A stretch of DNA of 46,029 nt from Mesorhizobium amorphae (GTDB lineage Bacteria; Pseudomonadota; Alphaproteobacteria; Rhizobiales; Rhizobiaceae): positions 1 to 46,029 of the forward strand of contig NZ_JHQS01000002.1 of the NCBI RefSeq assembly GCF_014843845.1. Reading direction: 5' to 3'. Positions 17,446 through 26,261 of the stretch are shown here, in pieces. A program made the position numbers and the translations under genes. Every line of letters starts with the position of its first letter. The stretch's first letter is position 1. Below the pieces are notes generated by a model. The model had not been told where the DNA came from. It saw nothing but the letters and a program-made list of their open reading frames with translations, and made no database searches.

Positions 17446-18429
17446 TCATTGCCGGCTCTGGACCGCATGGGTTGCCCTCATGTCTGCAATTCCACCATTG
17501 CCCTCAAACCAGCGCAAGGTGCGCACGAGACCCTCTTCATAGGGCACTTTGCACGACCACCCCGGCAGGATTCTTCGGCACAGGGTCAGGTCAGGACGCC
17601 GGTTGGTCGGATCCTGCGGCGCCGGCTCATCATGAACAATTGTCGTTCCGGGAATGAGGCCAGCAACATACTGCGCGATCTCAAGCACCGAAATTTCGCG
17701 GTCGTTTCCTACGTTGACTGCTCCCACATGATTGAAGTTCTCCAGCCAGAACAGCCGTTCGAGCCCATCGACAATATCGTCGACATAACCCCAGCTGCGG
17801 GTTTGGAGACCATCACCATGAACGACGATCGGCTTGCCGGACAACGCATTGGCGATAAAGTTGGAAACAGCACGCCCATCATCGGCTCGAGTGCGCGGAC
17901 CGTAGACGTTAAAGATCCTGGCAACCCGCACATCGACGCCACGGACACGGTTGCTCTCGAAGAGGAGCGCCTCGGTGCAGCGCTTGCCTTCGTCGTAGGA
18001 AGAGCGCGGGCCCGTACAGTCCACTGACCCCCGATACGTCTCGGGCAGCGGGTTGACCAACGGATTTCCATAAACCTCCGAGGACGACGCAAAGCAGATT
18101 CGCCCACCCTTTTTGAGCAGCTTCAAGAGCCGCATAGCGCCAATCAGATTTGCTGAAACGGTACGCTCGGGCTCCCGCATATAGACTGGCGGCGACGCGG
18201 GCGACGCAAGATGAAAGATCTCGTCGAATTGGAAATCGGATTTGAAATGCTCCACCTCGCAGCGGACCAGCACCAGGCGTTGATCTCGGATATGATCGAC
18301 GTTTTCTGCCCTGCCGGTCCATAGGCTGTCGACCACAACCAGCATGTCCAAATCGTTTCTTTTGAGCAGCCGGTCGACCAGGTGCGACCCGATGAATCCT
18401 GCTCCTCCAGCCAGCAACAGCTTCTTCAT
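17446..18429 (-). CDS. NAD-dependent epimerase/dehydratase, UDP-glucuronate decarboxylase-like
   Basis: 327 residues from ATG 18429 (MKKLLLAGGAGFIGSHLVDR). The Rossmann GGAGFIG, the serine motif ASSSEVYGNP and catalytic YDEGKR are those of UDP-xylose synthase-type SDRs, as is the ARIFNVYGPRTRADDGR stretch. This predicts UDP-xylose or a related pentose/4-keto sugar as a precursor. The start follows the upstream stop by one base. The longer frame from 18489 is rejected for that reason. Specific substrate is uncertain. Confidence 0.9.
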   Translation of the reverse strand: MKKLLLAGGAGFIGSHLVDRLLKRNDLDMLVVVDSLWTGRAENVDHIRDQRLVLVRCEVEHFKSDFQFDEIFHLASPASPPVYMREPERTVSANLIGAMRLLKLLKKGGRICFASSSEVYGNPLVNPLPETYRGSVDCTGPRSSYDEGKRCTEALLFESNRVRGVDVRVARIFNVYGPRTRADDGRAVSNFIANALSGKPIVVHGDGLQTRSWGYVDDIVDGLERLFWLENFNHVGAVNVGNDREISVLEIAQYVAGLIPGTTIVHDEPAPQDPTNRRPDLTLCRRILPGWSCKVPYEEGLVRTLRWFEGNGGIADMRATHAVQSRQ

Positions 18430-18430
18430 C

Positions 18431-19621
18431 TCATGTCTCGAGGGGACGTAGTAGGCTGTCGGAATTCGTGTGCTCGTTGGGCATTGCAAGCGTCCCTTGT
18501 TCAGGAGGCCGCGTCAAATAGGCTCCGCTTGGTCCAAGTTTCTCGTCCATTACAGCAAGATTGCTGAGCCCCACGCGGTGGTTGGCATGCTCGTCGGAAT
18601 CCGCAAACTCATGAATAGAGTAGTTCCAAAAATTTCGTCCGATCTCCGAGCTGCGGTCCTGGCTTTCCGGTTGCGGAAGCGCTCGCTTCACCCTGCGCAG
18701 GAAAATGGCCGCGAATGCTGCAACGAGTTTCGCGAACTGCACAGGTGACCGCCAGAGCATCTTGGTGCAGTGCCTGGCGACCGCAGCAAATCGGCGCGTC
18801 ATTAACCCAAGCTTGGCAATCTCGACATCGGTACGGAACATCGCATCCAGCAAGTCCGGCTTCACCGCCTCTGTACAGCGGGCAAGTACGCTTTCGAGCA
18901 CCAACCGACGCGAGATGAGCATTCGAACGAAATCTGCCGACATATTCCCTGGCGTTCGGCGATATCCGACAAGATGCTCCTCAACGGCGCCGAAGCGGTA
19001 TTTCGAGGCAATGCTTTGTTGGATGAAGAAGTCCTCGCAACCCTCTGCACCGCTCTCGCGCAGTCGCGAGGAGTAGCCACCCATTTCGAAGAGAACATCG
19101 CGCCGAAACATCGCCGAACTGCCGTTGCCGATGAAATTTTGTCCGAGATGCTGCATGAACACCCATCCATTCGGGTGCGTCCGCTTCGGCGTCATGATCA
19201 CGATATCATCGGCATCAATCGTCCGGTAAAGTGTATAGACAAGCCCTAGGTCATTGCCAGCCGCAGCGAAAACACGCAGTTGCTTTTCGAGCTTGGTCGG
19301 GTGCCAGAGGTCATCGGCGTCTACGGGCGCTATAAAGGTGCCTTTGCTAGCCCGCATCCCCGCATTGCGCGCCGACGCGACGCCACCATTCTTCTGTTGG
19401 AGCAACTTGATGCGCCCGTCGCCATCAGCCAGTCGTCGAACGATCGATGCTGTTCCATCGGTCGAACCATCGTCAACGACTATTACTTCGATATTCCTAT
19501 GCGTTTGGGCAAGCACGGACGCCAAGGTACGCTCGATGAATGCTTCCGCGTTGTAGGCAGGGATGATAACCGCCACGAGCGCGTGGGCAGAGTGTTGTGA
19601 ATTGCTCGGCAACTCCGCCAT
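18431..19621 (-). CDS. Family 2 glycosyltransferase
   Basis: 396 residues. VAVIIPAYNAEAFIERTLAS, VVDDGSTDGT, APVDADDLW and GCEDFFIQQS give a complete GT-A core. The C-terminal 120 residues include a hydrophobic patch and a basic region (RRVKRALPQ) that may hold it to the membrane. It is the first long gene of the operon that runs to 8912. Its ATG lies 6 bases after the stop of a small ORF (19628-19801). Confidence 0.93.
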   Translation of the reverse strand: MAELPSNSQHSAHALVAVIIPAYNAEAFIERTLASVLAQTHRNIEVIVVDDGSTDGTASIVRRLADGDGRIKLLQQKNGGVASARNAGMRASKGTFIAPVDADDLWHPTKLEKQLRVFAAAGNDLGLVYTLYRTIDADDIVIMTPKRTHPNGWVFMQHLGQNFIGNGSSAMFRRDVLFEMGGYSSRLRESGAEGCEDFFIQQSIASKYRFGAVEEHLVGYRRTPGNMSADFVRMLISRRLVLESVLARCTEAVKPDLLDAMFRTDVEIAKLGLMTRRFAAVARHCTKMLWRSPVQFAKLVAAFAAIFLRRVKRALPQPESQDRSSEIGRNFWNYSIHEFADSDEHANHRVGLSNLAVMDEKLGPSGAYLTRPPEQGTLAMPNEHTNSDSLLRPLET

Positions 19622-19627
19622 CCCTAG

Positions 19628-19801
19628 TCACGCCAGAACGAAGAGCACTGCGATCGTCCCCAGATTGGCCAGAAATGACTTGACGGACAGAGTGTCATCT
19701 AAACCCTTCTCCGCTGGTGTGCAGGCGTCCGCAAAAAACCGCTGAATGTCTTTGTTTTTCAGCGTTCTTCGTCTGCTGCTATCCGCCGCAACGCTAGGCA
19801 C
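19628..19801 (-). CDS. Possible 57-residue protein with hydrophobic C-terminus
   Basis: A GTG-initiated frame ends 6 bases before the GT2 start. The second half reads like real protein: FFADACTPAEKGLDD, then SVKSFLANLGTIAVLFVLA, a short membrane-like helix at the very end. No family is recognised and no clear ribosome site precedes the GTG. A terminator-like hairpin (19734-19764) lies inside the ORF, which argues against it, or suggests that only the later part matters. Coupling to the glycosyltransferase is the main support. Confidence 0.35.
   Translation of the reverse strand: MPSVAADSSRRRTLKNKDIQRFFADACTPAEKGLDDTLSVKSFLANLGTIAVLFVLA
19734..19764 (-). terminator. Candidate rho-independent terminator
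   Basis: On the minus strand CGCTGAA at 19764-19758 pairs with TTCAGCG at 19746-19740 across an 11-base loop, and is followed by GTTTTTT. It would end the ExoF-like gene transcript about 500 bases downstream of that gene. The stem is short and only moderately GC-rich. It overlaps the small ORF above. Confidence 0.4.
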
Positions 19802-20273
19802 AGAGTTGCTGGGATGGGTCGTTTACTGCACATATTAGCTGAAACTACTATTCGTGCCAAGGAGTTGAAACCGGGCGATAGAGCGACGCGGTGCGTTCTA
19901 TCTCCGCGTAAGAAAGGCGGAACCAAGTCCTGGGCCGTCGTCCACTTCAAGGGCTCTGGCGCCGGCCGCGTCTGGAAGGAAGCCGGACTCGTCTCCTTAG
20001 GCCCGGCGCCAAGACACGAGGGCAGCAGCTTGCAGGCTTCGTCCGAACGCCGTAGCGCGCCTCGCGAACCCGTGGTCGCCCGTTGCGCGTCAATTCGAGA
20101 CCGGCGAGGGGTTCGGTATAGAACCCTGGCGCTGCCTGCTGACGATCTAACGCGGCGTACCAGGCATGCGGCAATCACGTCTTTGCCCCCACCCTGAGCG
20201 GCCACTCTTTTGGCCCGGATCACATCTCGATAGAACACCGCTGCGCGCCGCCTCTAATACAATATTTAGCTAG
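19802..20273. other. Gap of about 470 bases, no confident gene
   Basis: Both strands are open here (a plus frame from 19814 and a minus frame from 20238), a usual effect of GC-rich sequence. Neither translation shows a recognisable domain or a good ribosome site. It lies between the ExoF-like gene and the long glycosyltransferase operon and may hold the promoter of that operon. Confidence 0.35.
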
Positions 20274-21572
20274 CTAGTTCGCGACCGCCGCTCCTGGCGG
20301 GGCCTGCAGCGTAATTGTGATGGTGTCACCCGGAGCGAGCAGGGTATCTTCAGTCGCCCCGGTCGTCTCTGCCTGCCCTTCATTGGAACGGGTTACACCT
20401 ATCGTAACCCGCCGGCTCCCTTCGGCCACAAGGTCACTGCGCAGCTGCCTCACATAGGCGATTTGTTTGGCCAACGAAGCCATCTCAGCGCGCATTTGCG
20501 TCATCGCCGCGCTTTCCGTCTGCAAGTTAGCCAGCAGGTCAATTCGACTTTGGTCGGCAAGCTTCTCAAGGCTTCGCTGCAAATCGCCTTGGTCGCGTTC
20601 AAGTCGAGAGATCTCAGCGTTGGTTTGCAAAGCGCGGGTCGCGGACAATAGCACTGCGCGTTGAGCATCGTTGACCCTGGTGATCTGGATCAGACCTTTT
20701 TCGAAGAGCTTCTTGAGGCGAACAAGTTCCGCCGCATCCGCTGCCGCACCCGCCTGGTCTGTCTTCTGCTGCTCCTTCAGGTAGCCCATCCGTTCCGCCG
20801 CCTTGGTTGTGGCCAACTTGATCGAAGCGCGCTCCTTCTCCTGATCGCCATAGAGAGCTTCAAGATGCTTCTGCTCCTGCTGCAAAGCTTCGTCGCGACG
20901 AGGTTTTAGGCTCGGGTCACGTTCTGCGTCCGGAACCTCAATCGCCCTGGCGCCGCTCAGCTGTGCTTTTATGCGAGCAGCTTTGATTTCGCTTTCCTGA
21001 TACTTGATGCGCAGAACGTCGAGGCGGCCGCCAAGGTCCGCCACTGTCAGGTCAGGGTTTTCAAGCTCACCACGACCGAGCTTATAGCCGCCGCCAGCCG
21101 CCACAGCTTGTCGGACAGTCATTCCTGGTCTGAAGGCCTGAGTCCCAGGAGAAGCAATGTCCCCGTCAATAAAGACGGGTCGGTATTCCTCAATATCAAT
21201 TATAATCTGATCTGGGTAGAAATTAGTCCAATTCTCAGTGCCGTCGGCGGATCGTTGCGGAAGGGACTTCGGTTTTAGAACCTCGATTACCTCCTTGCGT
21301 ACATCCTCTATTGTCTTCTGGAGAACGTTTAGGGGGCCCAAGACCGGCAACACAATTATACCGCTCTGATCGATAACAGCTCGCTTTTGCATCTCGGGAT
21401 AGCCTATGACAGCGAAGCCGATCACGTCGCCAGTCTGCAGACGGTACTTGTCGACATTGTGCTCCTCAGCTAGGGCAGGGCCATTCGACAGATTCGCGCA
21501 TGCGAACCACAGAAATATGCACGCGGGCGCGGCGCAGCTGCCTGCCTGCCACCGCGCCGATCTATTCGACAT
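20274..21572 (-). CDS. Polysaccharide export protein, ExoF-like (OPX/SLBB with coiled coil)
   Basis: 432 residues. An N-terminal signal sequence (about 1-36, cut after ALA) is followed by a polysaccharide-export domain (about 40-125, YRLQTGDVIGFAVIGYPEMQ), an SLBB-like segment with FIDGDIASPGTQAFRPGMTV, and a long coiled coil (about 180-385). This is the plan of rhizobial ExoF/PssN-like proteins, which link the inner-membrane Wzc-type protein to the outer membrane. A cysteine at 25 exists but the lipobox is poor. It stands alone, divergent from the GT4 at 22198, 625 bases apart. Confidence 0.9.
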   Translation of the reverse strand: MSNRSARWQAGSCAAPACIFLWFACANLSNGPALAEEHNVDKYRLQTGDVIGFAVIGYPEMQKRAVIDQSGIIVLPVLGPLNVLQKTIEDVRKEVIEVLKPKSLPQRSADGTENWTNFYPDQIIIDIEEYRPVFIDGDIASPGTQAFRPGMTVRQAVAAGGGYKLGRGELENPDLTVADLGGRLDVLRIKYQESEIKAARIKAQLSGARAIEVPDAERDPSLKPRRDEALQQEQKHLEALYGDQEKERASIKLATTKAAERMGYLKEQQKTDQAGAAADAAELVRLKKLFEKGLIQITRVNDAQRAVLLSATRALQTNAEISRLERDQGDLQRSLEKLADQSRIDLLANLQTESAAMTQMRAEMASLAKQIAYVRQLRSDLVAEGSRRVTIGVTRSNEGQAETTGATEDTLLAPGDTITITLQAPPGAAVAN

Positions 21573-22197
21573 TTGCGCTCACCCAATTCAGCCCCTTGTC
21601 GCAACCCATTCAATGGATTGAGCAGTTACGCATCGAGGAGGATATCAGCTGCTCCAACCTGTCATGAAAATATCGAGTTCACTGTGCCCTCGGTCACAGC
21701 GTGTCTGTCCGATATGCCTCACTTATCCCAGGTAAAGCTCGGTACAAAAGTCGCCCAGGCGGAAGAGTTGGACGGGATCGGCGTGACGGACAGAAGAGCT
21801 AGCGTCGTTCCCGCAGGTCTATCGTTGAAGTAGTGGCGTGTAGCGGCAGGAGAGAAGGACACCTATCCCCGGTCAGGCAGAAACATGGAGCTGGACGGCA
21901 ACGCAGCCCTTCGAGTTGATTGTTTTCGGCCTGCGTCGCGCATCCGATGCTCATTGGCAGGCAGTGGAGATAAACAAAGCCATACGATCGCGCCTGAAAG
22001 GTCAGAAACCGGCCATCTTGTGGTCTACCGGTCTTTCAGGCGGTTGCGAGATCTCTTAAGGCGGCAGGAACCGAGAGACCTCCCAGGCCGCACCACCGGC
22101 CCCTCACCGCAAGCGGCGGAGAAGTCCGCACAAGATCGGCCAGTTATTTGCGATAGTAGATACGAGGTGCAATATTATCGGAGCGCTTCACTATCAC
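21573..22197. promoter_or_regulatory. Divergent intergenic region (ExoF-like / GT4)
   Basis: 625 bases without a supported gene, separating the minus-strand export gene and the plus-strand GT4. It should carry promoters for both. The clearest structure is the inverted repeat at 21991-22042, listed separately. ORFs of 70-150 codons here have no coding character. Confidence 0.5.
21991..22042. promoter_or_regulatory. 10-bp perfect inverted repeat upstream of GT4
   Basis: CGCCTGAAAG (21991-22000) is repeated inverted as CTTTCAGGCG (22033-22042), with CCGG present on both sides of the loop. It ends about 155 bases before the GT4 start. It could be an RNA hairpin in a 5' leader or a two-site operator. 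Confidence 0.4.
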
Positions 22198-23361
22198 ATG
22201 CGAATTCTTTACTTCATCTACGGATTCGATCCCGGTGGCGCCGAGCACGGGCTGCTCACCTTGTTGCGAGCAGGATTTTTCAGCGGCCACCAGCTGAAGA
22301 TTCTCGCCTGTTGCCGTGGTCGCGGGGGGGCTCTTGCCGATGAAATTGCCGCACAGATCGGAGAGCACAATTTTATCCTGACTTCGCAGAGTGAAGAGAC
22401 TTCGTTGCGCAACTTCGTGGGCTCGTTCTTTGTAGTATTACGCCTCATCTGGGAGTGGCGGCCGGACATGGTTGCGTTGTCGCTCAAACAGGCCAATCTC
22501 CTGGGACGGCTTGCTGCGATGTTCGCTCCTCGGCTGCACTGCGTTTCATTCGAACACACCGCCCGCTACCGCTACCGCTCCCGGCGCGCTGCAGGCGTTT
22601 ATGGCCCTGTGCTCAAGGCGCTGTCCTGGCGCGTCGACGAAATCTGGGCTGATTGCGAAAGTACGCTGCAGGAGACGCAAGCATACTTCCTGCCGCGCAG
22701 GCGCCGGTCGCATATCGTGCCTCTGTTTTGCTCCGATGAGGCTTCCAGCTACAAGCGCGATTACGCCCTTCACACACCCTTGCGCCTTGCTGCTGCCGGA
22801 CGGCTTATCCCGCTGAAGAACTTTGACCGCCTGATCGAGGCCATCCGAATGCTCCAAGACCGCAGCGTTTCTGCAAGCCTGGATCTTTACGGCGACGGGC
22901 CTGAACGGCAGGCGCTTACGCGCAAGGCGGACGAGCTCGGCATCGGAGATCGCGTGCATTTCCATGGCTATGTCGCGCGCTGGTTCGAGCTAGCCTGTGA
23001 TCGTGACATGTTCGTCAACCTGTCCGATACGGAAGGGTTCTGCATCGTCGTCGCCGAGGCGATGCTTGCCGGCCTTCCGGTGATCGCGACCGACGTCGGC
23101 GGTGTCCGCGATTACGGCAAGGATGGAGAGAATATGCTGAAGCTTACTGTTCCCTCAGCGGAGATGGCGGTGACGCAAGCCCTGGTGTTCGCGGGCGATG
23201 AAACGCTCCGCAAGAAGATCGGAATACAGGCACGACAGAATATGCTGCAGGCCTATTCTCAGGCCGCTTTGCGCGTCCGCGCTGAGGCGGTGTTGGGCGA
23301 CGGATGTAAGGACCGGCAAAGGATTGGCGACCAAGATAACCGGGCCGATCGTGAATTCTGA
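22198..23361 (+). CDS. Family 4 glycosyltransferase
   Basis: 387 residues. The N-terminal MRILYFIYGFDPGGAEHGLL is the GT-B acceptor-side start. AAAGRLIPLKNFDRLIEAI and DTEGFCIVVAEAMLAGLPV carry the donor-binding E-x7-E motif. A retaining transfer to the lipid-linked oligosaccharide is expected. The last 20-25 residues (after AEAVLGDG) run into sequence next to an IS21 relic and may not be original. It is the only plus-strand gene between 9 and 37 kb, isolated between two divergent or convergent units. Confidence 0.9.
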   Translation: MRILYFIYGFDPGGAEHGLLTLLRAGFFSGHQLKILACCRGRGGALADEIAAQIGEHNFILTSQSEETSLRNFVGSFFVVLRLIWEWRPDMVALSLKQANLLGRLAAMFAPRLHCVSFEHTARYRYRSRRAAGVYGPVLKALSWRVDEIWADCESTLQETQAYFLPRRRRSHIVPLFCSDEASSYKRDYALHTPLRLAAAGRLIPLKNFDRLIEAIRMLQDRSVSASLDLYGDGPERQALTRKADELGIGDRVHFHGYVARWFELACDRDMFVNLSDTEGFCIVVAEAMLAGLPVIATDVGGVRDYGKDGENMLKLTVPSAEMAVTQALVFAGDETLRKKIGIQARQNMLQAYSQAALRVRAEAVLGDGCKDRQRIGDQDNRADREF

Positions 23362-23369
23362 CGGCTCCG

Positions 23370-23546
23370 CATCTCGACCTGGCCCTTCTCCCAGCCCGAT
23401 GCCAGCGCACAGGCCGACGAACACCGTCTCCACCGCCGTGTTCTTGTTGTCGTAGATGATGCGCGCAGACTCCGCCTAGAAGGCGAACGGTCATACGCGT
23501 CGAACACCATTTCCTGCGTCTCGCGCGGATAGGCCCTGACAGACAA
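23370..23546 (-). pseudogene. IS21-family transposase (IstA) fragment
   Basis: One minus-strand frame has VRAYPRETQEMVFDAYDRS and later ASGWEKGQVE. An alternative frame between them reads RIIYDNKNTAVETVFVGL. All three are hallmarks of the IS21 IstA catalytic region, in the right order but with frameshifts. About 60 residues remain of roughly 500. No IstB gene, ends or target duplication are visible. It sits between convergent genes, directly behind the GT4. Confidence 0.65.
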
Positions 23547-23584
23547 TTCGTCATTCTCGGCTTAAAACAATGCTTACTCCACAA

Positions 23585-25456
23585 CTAAGACTGGTAATAC
23601 TGACCATAACGTTCACTGTAAAATTCGGCACTGCCGAACTTTTGATACAGCTTGATTCTTTTGATATCGACCTTGTTGAGCAGAACGCCGATACATTTAT
23701 CCGCAAGGATCGGATTGTTGTTGAGGCATTCGCGCACGAATGTACGAGCGGTCACGCCCCATTCAACAACCAGAACAAGGCCGTCGAGGTGCTGGACGAA
23801 GGACCTCACGTCCGCGACTGGAGCCAACGGGGGCAGATCAACGACGACGTAATTGAACGTGGAACCCGCCTTGATCAGAAAGTCGCCCATTTTCTCGATA
23901 GGCTGGACGGTCTTTGCGAGCTTTTGTTGGCTCTGGTTCACGCCGGGCAGGAACCTCAATGGCAATGATTGATGGGCCAGCATATCTCTCGCGTTGAAGT
24001 CTCCAGCCAACAAGTTGGCCAGGCCCCGTTCCCAGCCGTTGGCTAACATAGGGGACAAGCCCGGATTGTGGATGTCGGCATCGATCAGCAGCGTCCTACA
24101 GCGCTGCATGGCAAGAACCATCGCAAAATTGGCCGCGACCAGCGACTTCCCTTCTCCCGGGAGGCAGGAAACGATGCCGATCGCCTTGGTGCTCTTCCTT
24201 GGTATCTCGACATCAACAGCGACTTTCACCGTTCGCATCGCTTCAGCGAATTCCGAACGCGGATGCTGCTCTACCCAGTTAAAAGCGGTGTTCCCCACCT
24301 CAATGAATGACCGCTCTCCGGCCTCAGGATCACGCTTGTTCCGGCGAATTGGCTTCCCGTCCAGCAACGGGATCATTCCGAGCGTGTCAAGTCCGAGCTC
24401 ATCGCGCACTTGACCCCTCGTGCGGAAAAAGCGCTCCCGGTACTCCCGAATTCCGCCCACACCGGCGCCAATCATGCCGCCGAGCACGGCGCAGATCGCC
24501 AACGTAACAATGCTGTTCGGAGAACTCGGTCCGCCGGGGTATGACGCTTCCGAGATAATCCGCGCCTCAGTCAACGCCATCGAAAGGTTCTGCAGGCTCG
24601 CTTGGTACTGCTGCAGGACCTGTTCATATTGCGACTTGAGGGAAGACGCTTCAAGTTCGAGCTGGCGCAAGGTAACCAGCGTTTCCTTGGTCAGCACAGT
24701 GTTTGTTCGGAACCTGTGGACCGCGAGCTCGGCGTCGACCGATCGCTTGCGCACCGTCTCGACTTCTTCCGCCAGGGCACTGCGAGCCCGGATGATCGAC
24801 TCATCTTTGGCTCCAACTTGGTCAGAGATATAAATTTCAGCATATTTATTGGTTATTTTTTGCGCAATTTCAGCGCTAGGCGACTGAAATTGGATTTGCA
24901 GAATGTAAGAATCGCCTACGCGAGCTACCGTTAAATTTTCAGCCAGAGTGCCAAATGCCTGCCATCGATCAGGCCCTCGCGCAGCGCTCGGTTTCACTGG
25001 CGCTCCTCTCTCTTCGGAACTGCCAATGGATGACCGCACCCAAGCGACCAATCCTGTGAAACTGTTGAGCAACGAATACGGCGCTGACAAGAAAGCGCGA
25101 TCGGTAGCGAGACCGAGGCTGTCAACGACCTTTAGCCCGATCCGGTCGGAACGCAACAATTCGACCTGGCTCAGCATCATCGGGTCAAGCTGTGTGGAGC
25201 TTCCGCTCTCTGTCAACTTCGTCACGACGGATGGCTGGTTCTTGTCGATCAGGATCCTGGCCGTCGACTCGTACAGGGGCACCTCGGCCGCAAGGTACGC
25301 CAGCCCCAGCACAAGGCCCGCGAGCGCGCATGTAAGGACGAACCTCAACTGCCGTCGCGCTGCCGCCAGGAGTGTTTCGAGATCAATCGTTCCCGACAGA
25401 GGATCGCCGAATATGAAGGCAGCATCCGGGTGCCGATTTTCAACTTCGCGGAGCAT
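23585..25456 (-). CDS. Wzz/Wzc-type polysaccharide co-polymerase with tyrosine autokinase (BY-kinase)
   Basis: 623 residues. A Wzz domain (about 22-130) has membrane segments at 39-57 and 315-335, with the P-rich PGGPSSP motif before the second; a coiled coil lies near 220-300. The cytoplasmic kinase has Walker A CLPGEGKS (431-438), Walker A' LIDADI (457-462) and Walker B VVVDL (537-541). A C-terminal tyrosine cluster (Y604, Y613, Y617, Y620, Y621) is the usual autophosphorylation site. It should set chain length and gate export with the ExoF-like protein. It is monocistronic, with a 460-base upstream region holding a motif shared with two other promoters. Confidence 0.94.
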   Translation of the reverse strand: MLREVENRHPDAAFIFGDPLSGTIDLETLLAAARRQLRFVLTCALAGLVLGLAYLAAEVPLYESTARILIDKNQPSVVTKLTESGSSTQLDPMMLSQVELLRSDRIGLKVVDSLGLATDRAFLSAPYSLLNSFTGLVAWVRSSIGSSEERGAPVKPSAARGPDRWQAFGTLAENLTVARVGDSYILQIQFQSPSAEIAQKITNKYAEIYISDQVGAKDESIIRARSALAEEVETVRKRSVDAELAVHRFRTNTVLTKETLVTLRQLELEASSLKSQYEQVLQQYQASLQNLSMALTEARIISEASYPGGPSSPNSIVTLAICAVLGGMIGAGVGGIREYRERFFRTRGQVRDELGLDTLGMIPLLDGKPIRRNKRDPEAGERSFIEVGNTAFNWVEQHPRSEFAEAMRTVKVAVDVEIPRKSTKAIGIVSCLPGEGKSLVAANFAMVLAMQRCRTLLIDADIHNPGLSPMLANGWERGLANLLAGDFNARDMLAHQSLPLRFLPGVNQSQQKLAKTVQPIEKMGDFLIKAGSTFNYVVVDLPPLAPVADVRSFVQHLDGLVLVVEWGVTARTFVRECLNNNPILADKCIGVLLNKVDIKRIKLYQKFGSAEFYSERYGQYYQS

Positions 25457-25787
25457 AAGCCTTCAAACCCGTGGGATGAGACTGGCAGCGCATGAGACAA
25501 ACACCCTACCACACTACCTGACTAAATGTCCGCAAATTCAGTATCGGCGCCGGCGGGGCACAGGGGCACACCGCTCGGGGCAGGCATCCGCCCACTTCTC
25601 GGCAAAGGCGCGAATTCCTAACCTCTGATTGCAACAAAACAAAACTCACGCGGCCCATGCTCCCCTCCAGGTCGAGCGATCCAATTAAAAGAAGAAACTG
25701 GGTCGTATTGCCAAATGGCAACATCTGAGCAAGAGATTTCGGGCCTAGGTTGAGCCTGTCCTGCGGGAAACAGGGATGTCGATTCGA
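25457..25787. promoter_or_regulatory. Upstream region of the BY-kinase gene with shared motif
   Basis: No supported gene. At 25483-25507 the sequence TGGCAGCGCATGAGACAAAC resembles the TGCATGCCG-YATRGAGACAARCCC element found just upstream of the GT4 at 37643 and the sugar transferase at 43031, also on the minus strand. The match is partial. Confidence 0.35.
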
Positions 25788-25946
25788 ATGACTCGTCGAT
25801 CACAGGCGCGCGATAACGATCATAGCAAGAGGTCTGCGCGCATTTGGCGCCTCGCGGAACGCCTCTCCAGTGCCCGAATAAGACAGGGTGCAGTCACATT
25901 TTGTATCGTGGTGTGGGGTGTCATCGTGCTGATCGTCCTCCTCTAG
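25788..25946 (+). CDS. Possible small membrane protein (52 aa), antisense tail to exoX-like gene
   Basis: An ATG frame encodes a basic N-terminal half (about residues 1-32) followed by GAVTFCIVVWGVIVLIVLL, a single C-terminal membrane helix. GGCGGA/TCCGCC at 25946-25963 forms a hairpin directly at the stop, followed by TTATT. The 3' end overlaps the exoX-like gene by 26 bases on the opposite strand. No family is recognised, and the ribosome site is weak (CAGGGA, long spacing). Confidence 0.35.
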   Translation: MTRRSQARDNDHSKRSARIWRLAERLSSARIRQGAVTFCIVVWGVIVLIVLL

Positions 25947-26220
25947 GCGGAAAGTGGTCCGCCTTATTCACCAAGTGGCTAGGCCGTTGCTCCCTTTCGG
26001 ACTCATCGCGCGCGATGTGTGATTTCGGAATCTCGGATTCTTTGGAGACCGAGCGCCACACAAGCAGCATGACAGCAACAAAGTACCCAATCTGGATCAA
26101 GATCCCGCAAATTACCGTTTGGACAAACGTGGTCCAGAGCGAGCCGGTAACCAAGTATGTACTGATGGCGAATGCCAACAGGACTATGATAAGGCCGCGC
26201 AAAAATAGCAAAAAGGACAT
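25921..26220 (-). CDS. exoX: ExoX/SyrA-type exopolysaccharide production repressor
   Basis: 99 residues. Two membrane segments (about 4-22 and 29-56) are separated by STYLVTGSLWTT, followed by a hydrophilic tail. This is the pattern of the small rhizobial ExoX/PsiA/SyrA family (exopolysaccharide production repressor). In known rhizobia, ExoX lowers EPS production after translation, with the dose ratio of ExoX to the ExoY-type sugar transferase being decisive. Here the transferase is 15 kb away (41580), so balance would depend on separate promoters. GGGAC precedes the ATG. The symbol reflects family resemblance, not proven equivalence. Confidence 0.75.
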   Translation of the reverse strand: MSFLLFLRGLIIVLLAFAISTYLVTGSLWTTFVQTVICGILIQIGYFVAVMLLVWRSVSKESEIPKSHIARDESEREQRPSHLVNKADHFPPRGGRSAR

Positions 26221-26261
26221 CGCCGTCCCACTCGCAGCCGCTCGCGTGACGCGCTCCTTGG

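Noticed and set aside
19759..20238. 159-codon minus-strand frame and antisense plus frame 19814-20197
   Set aside because: No family, no ribosome site, both strands open as expected for GC-rich non-coding DNA.
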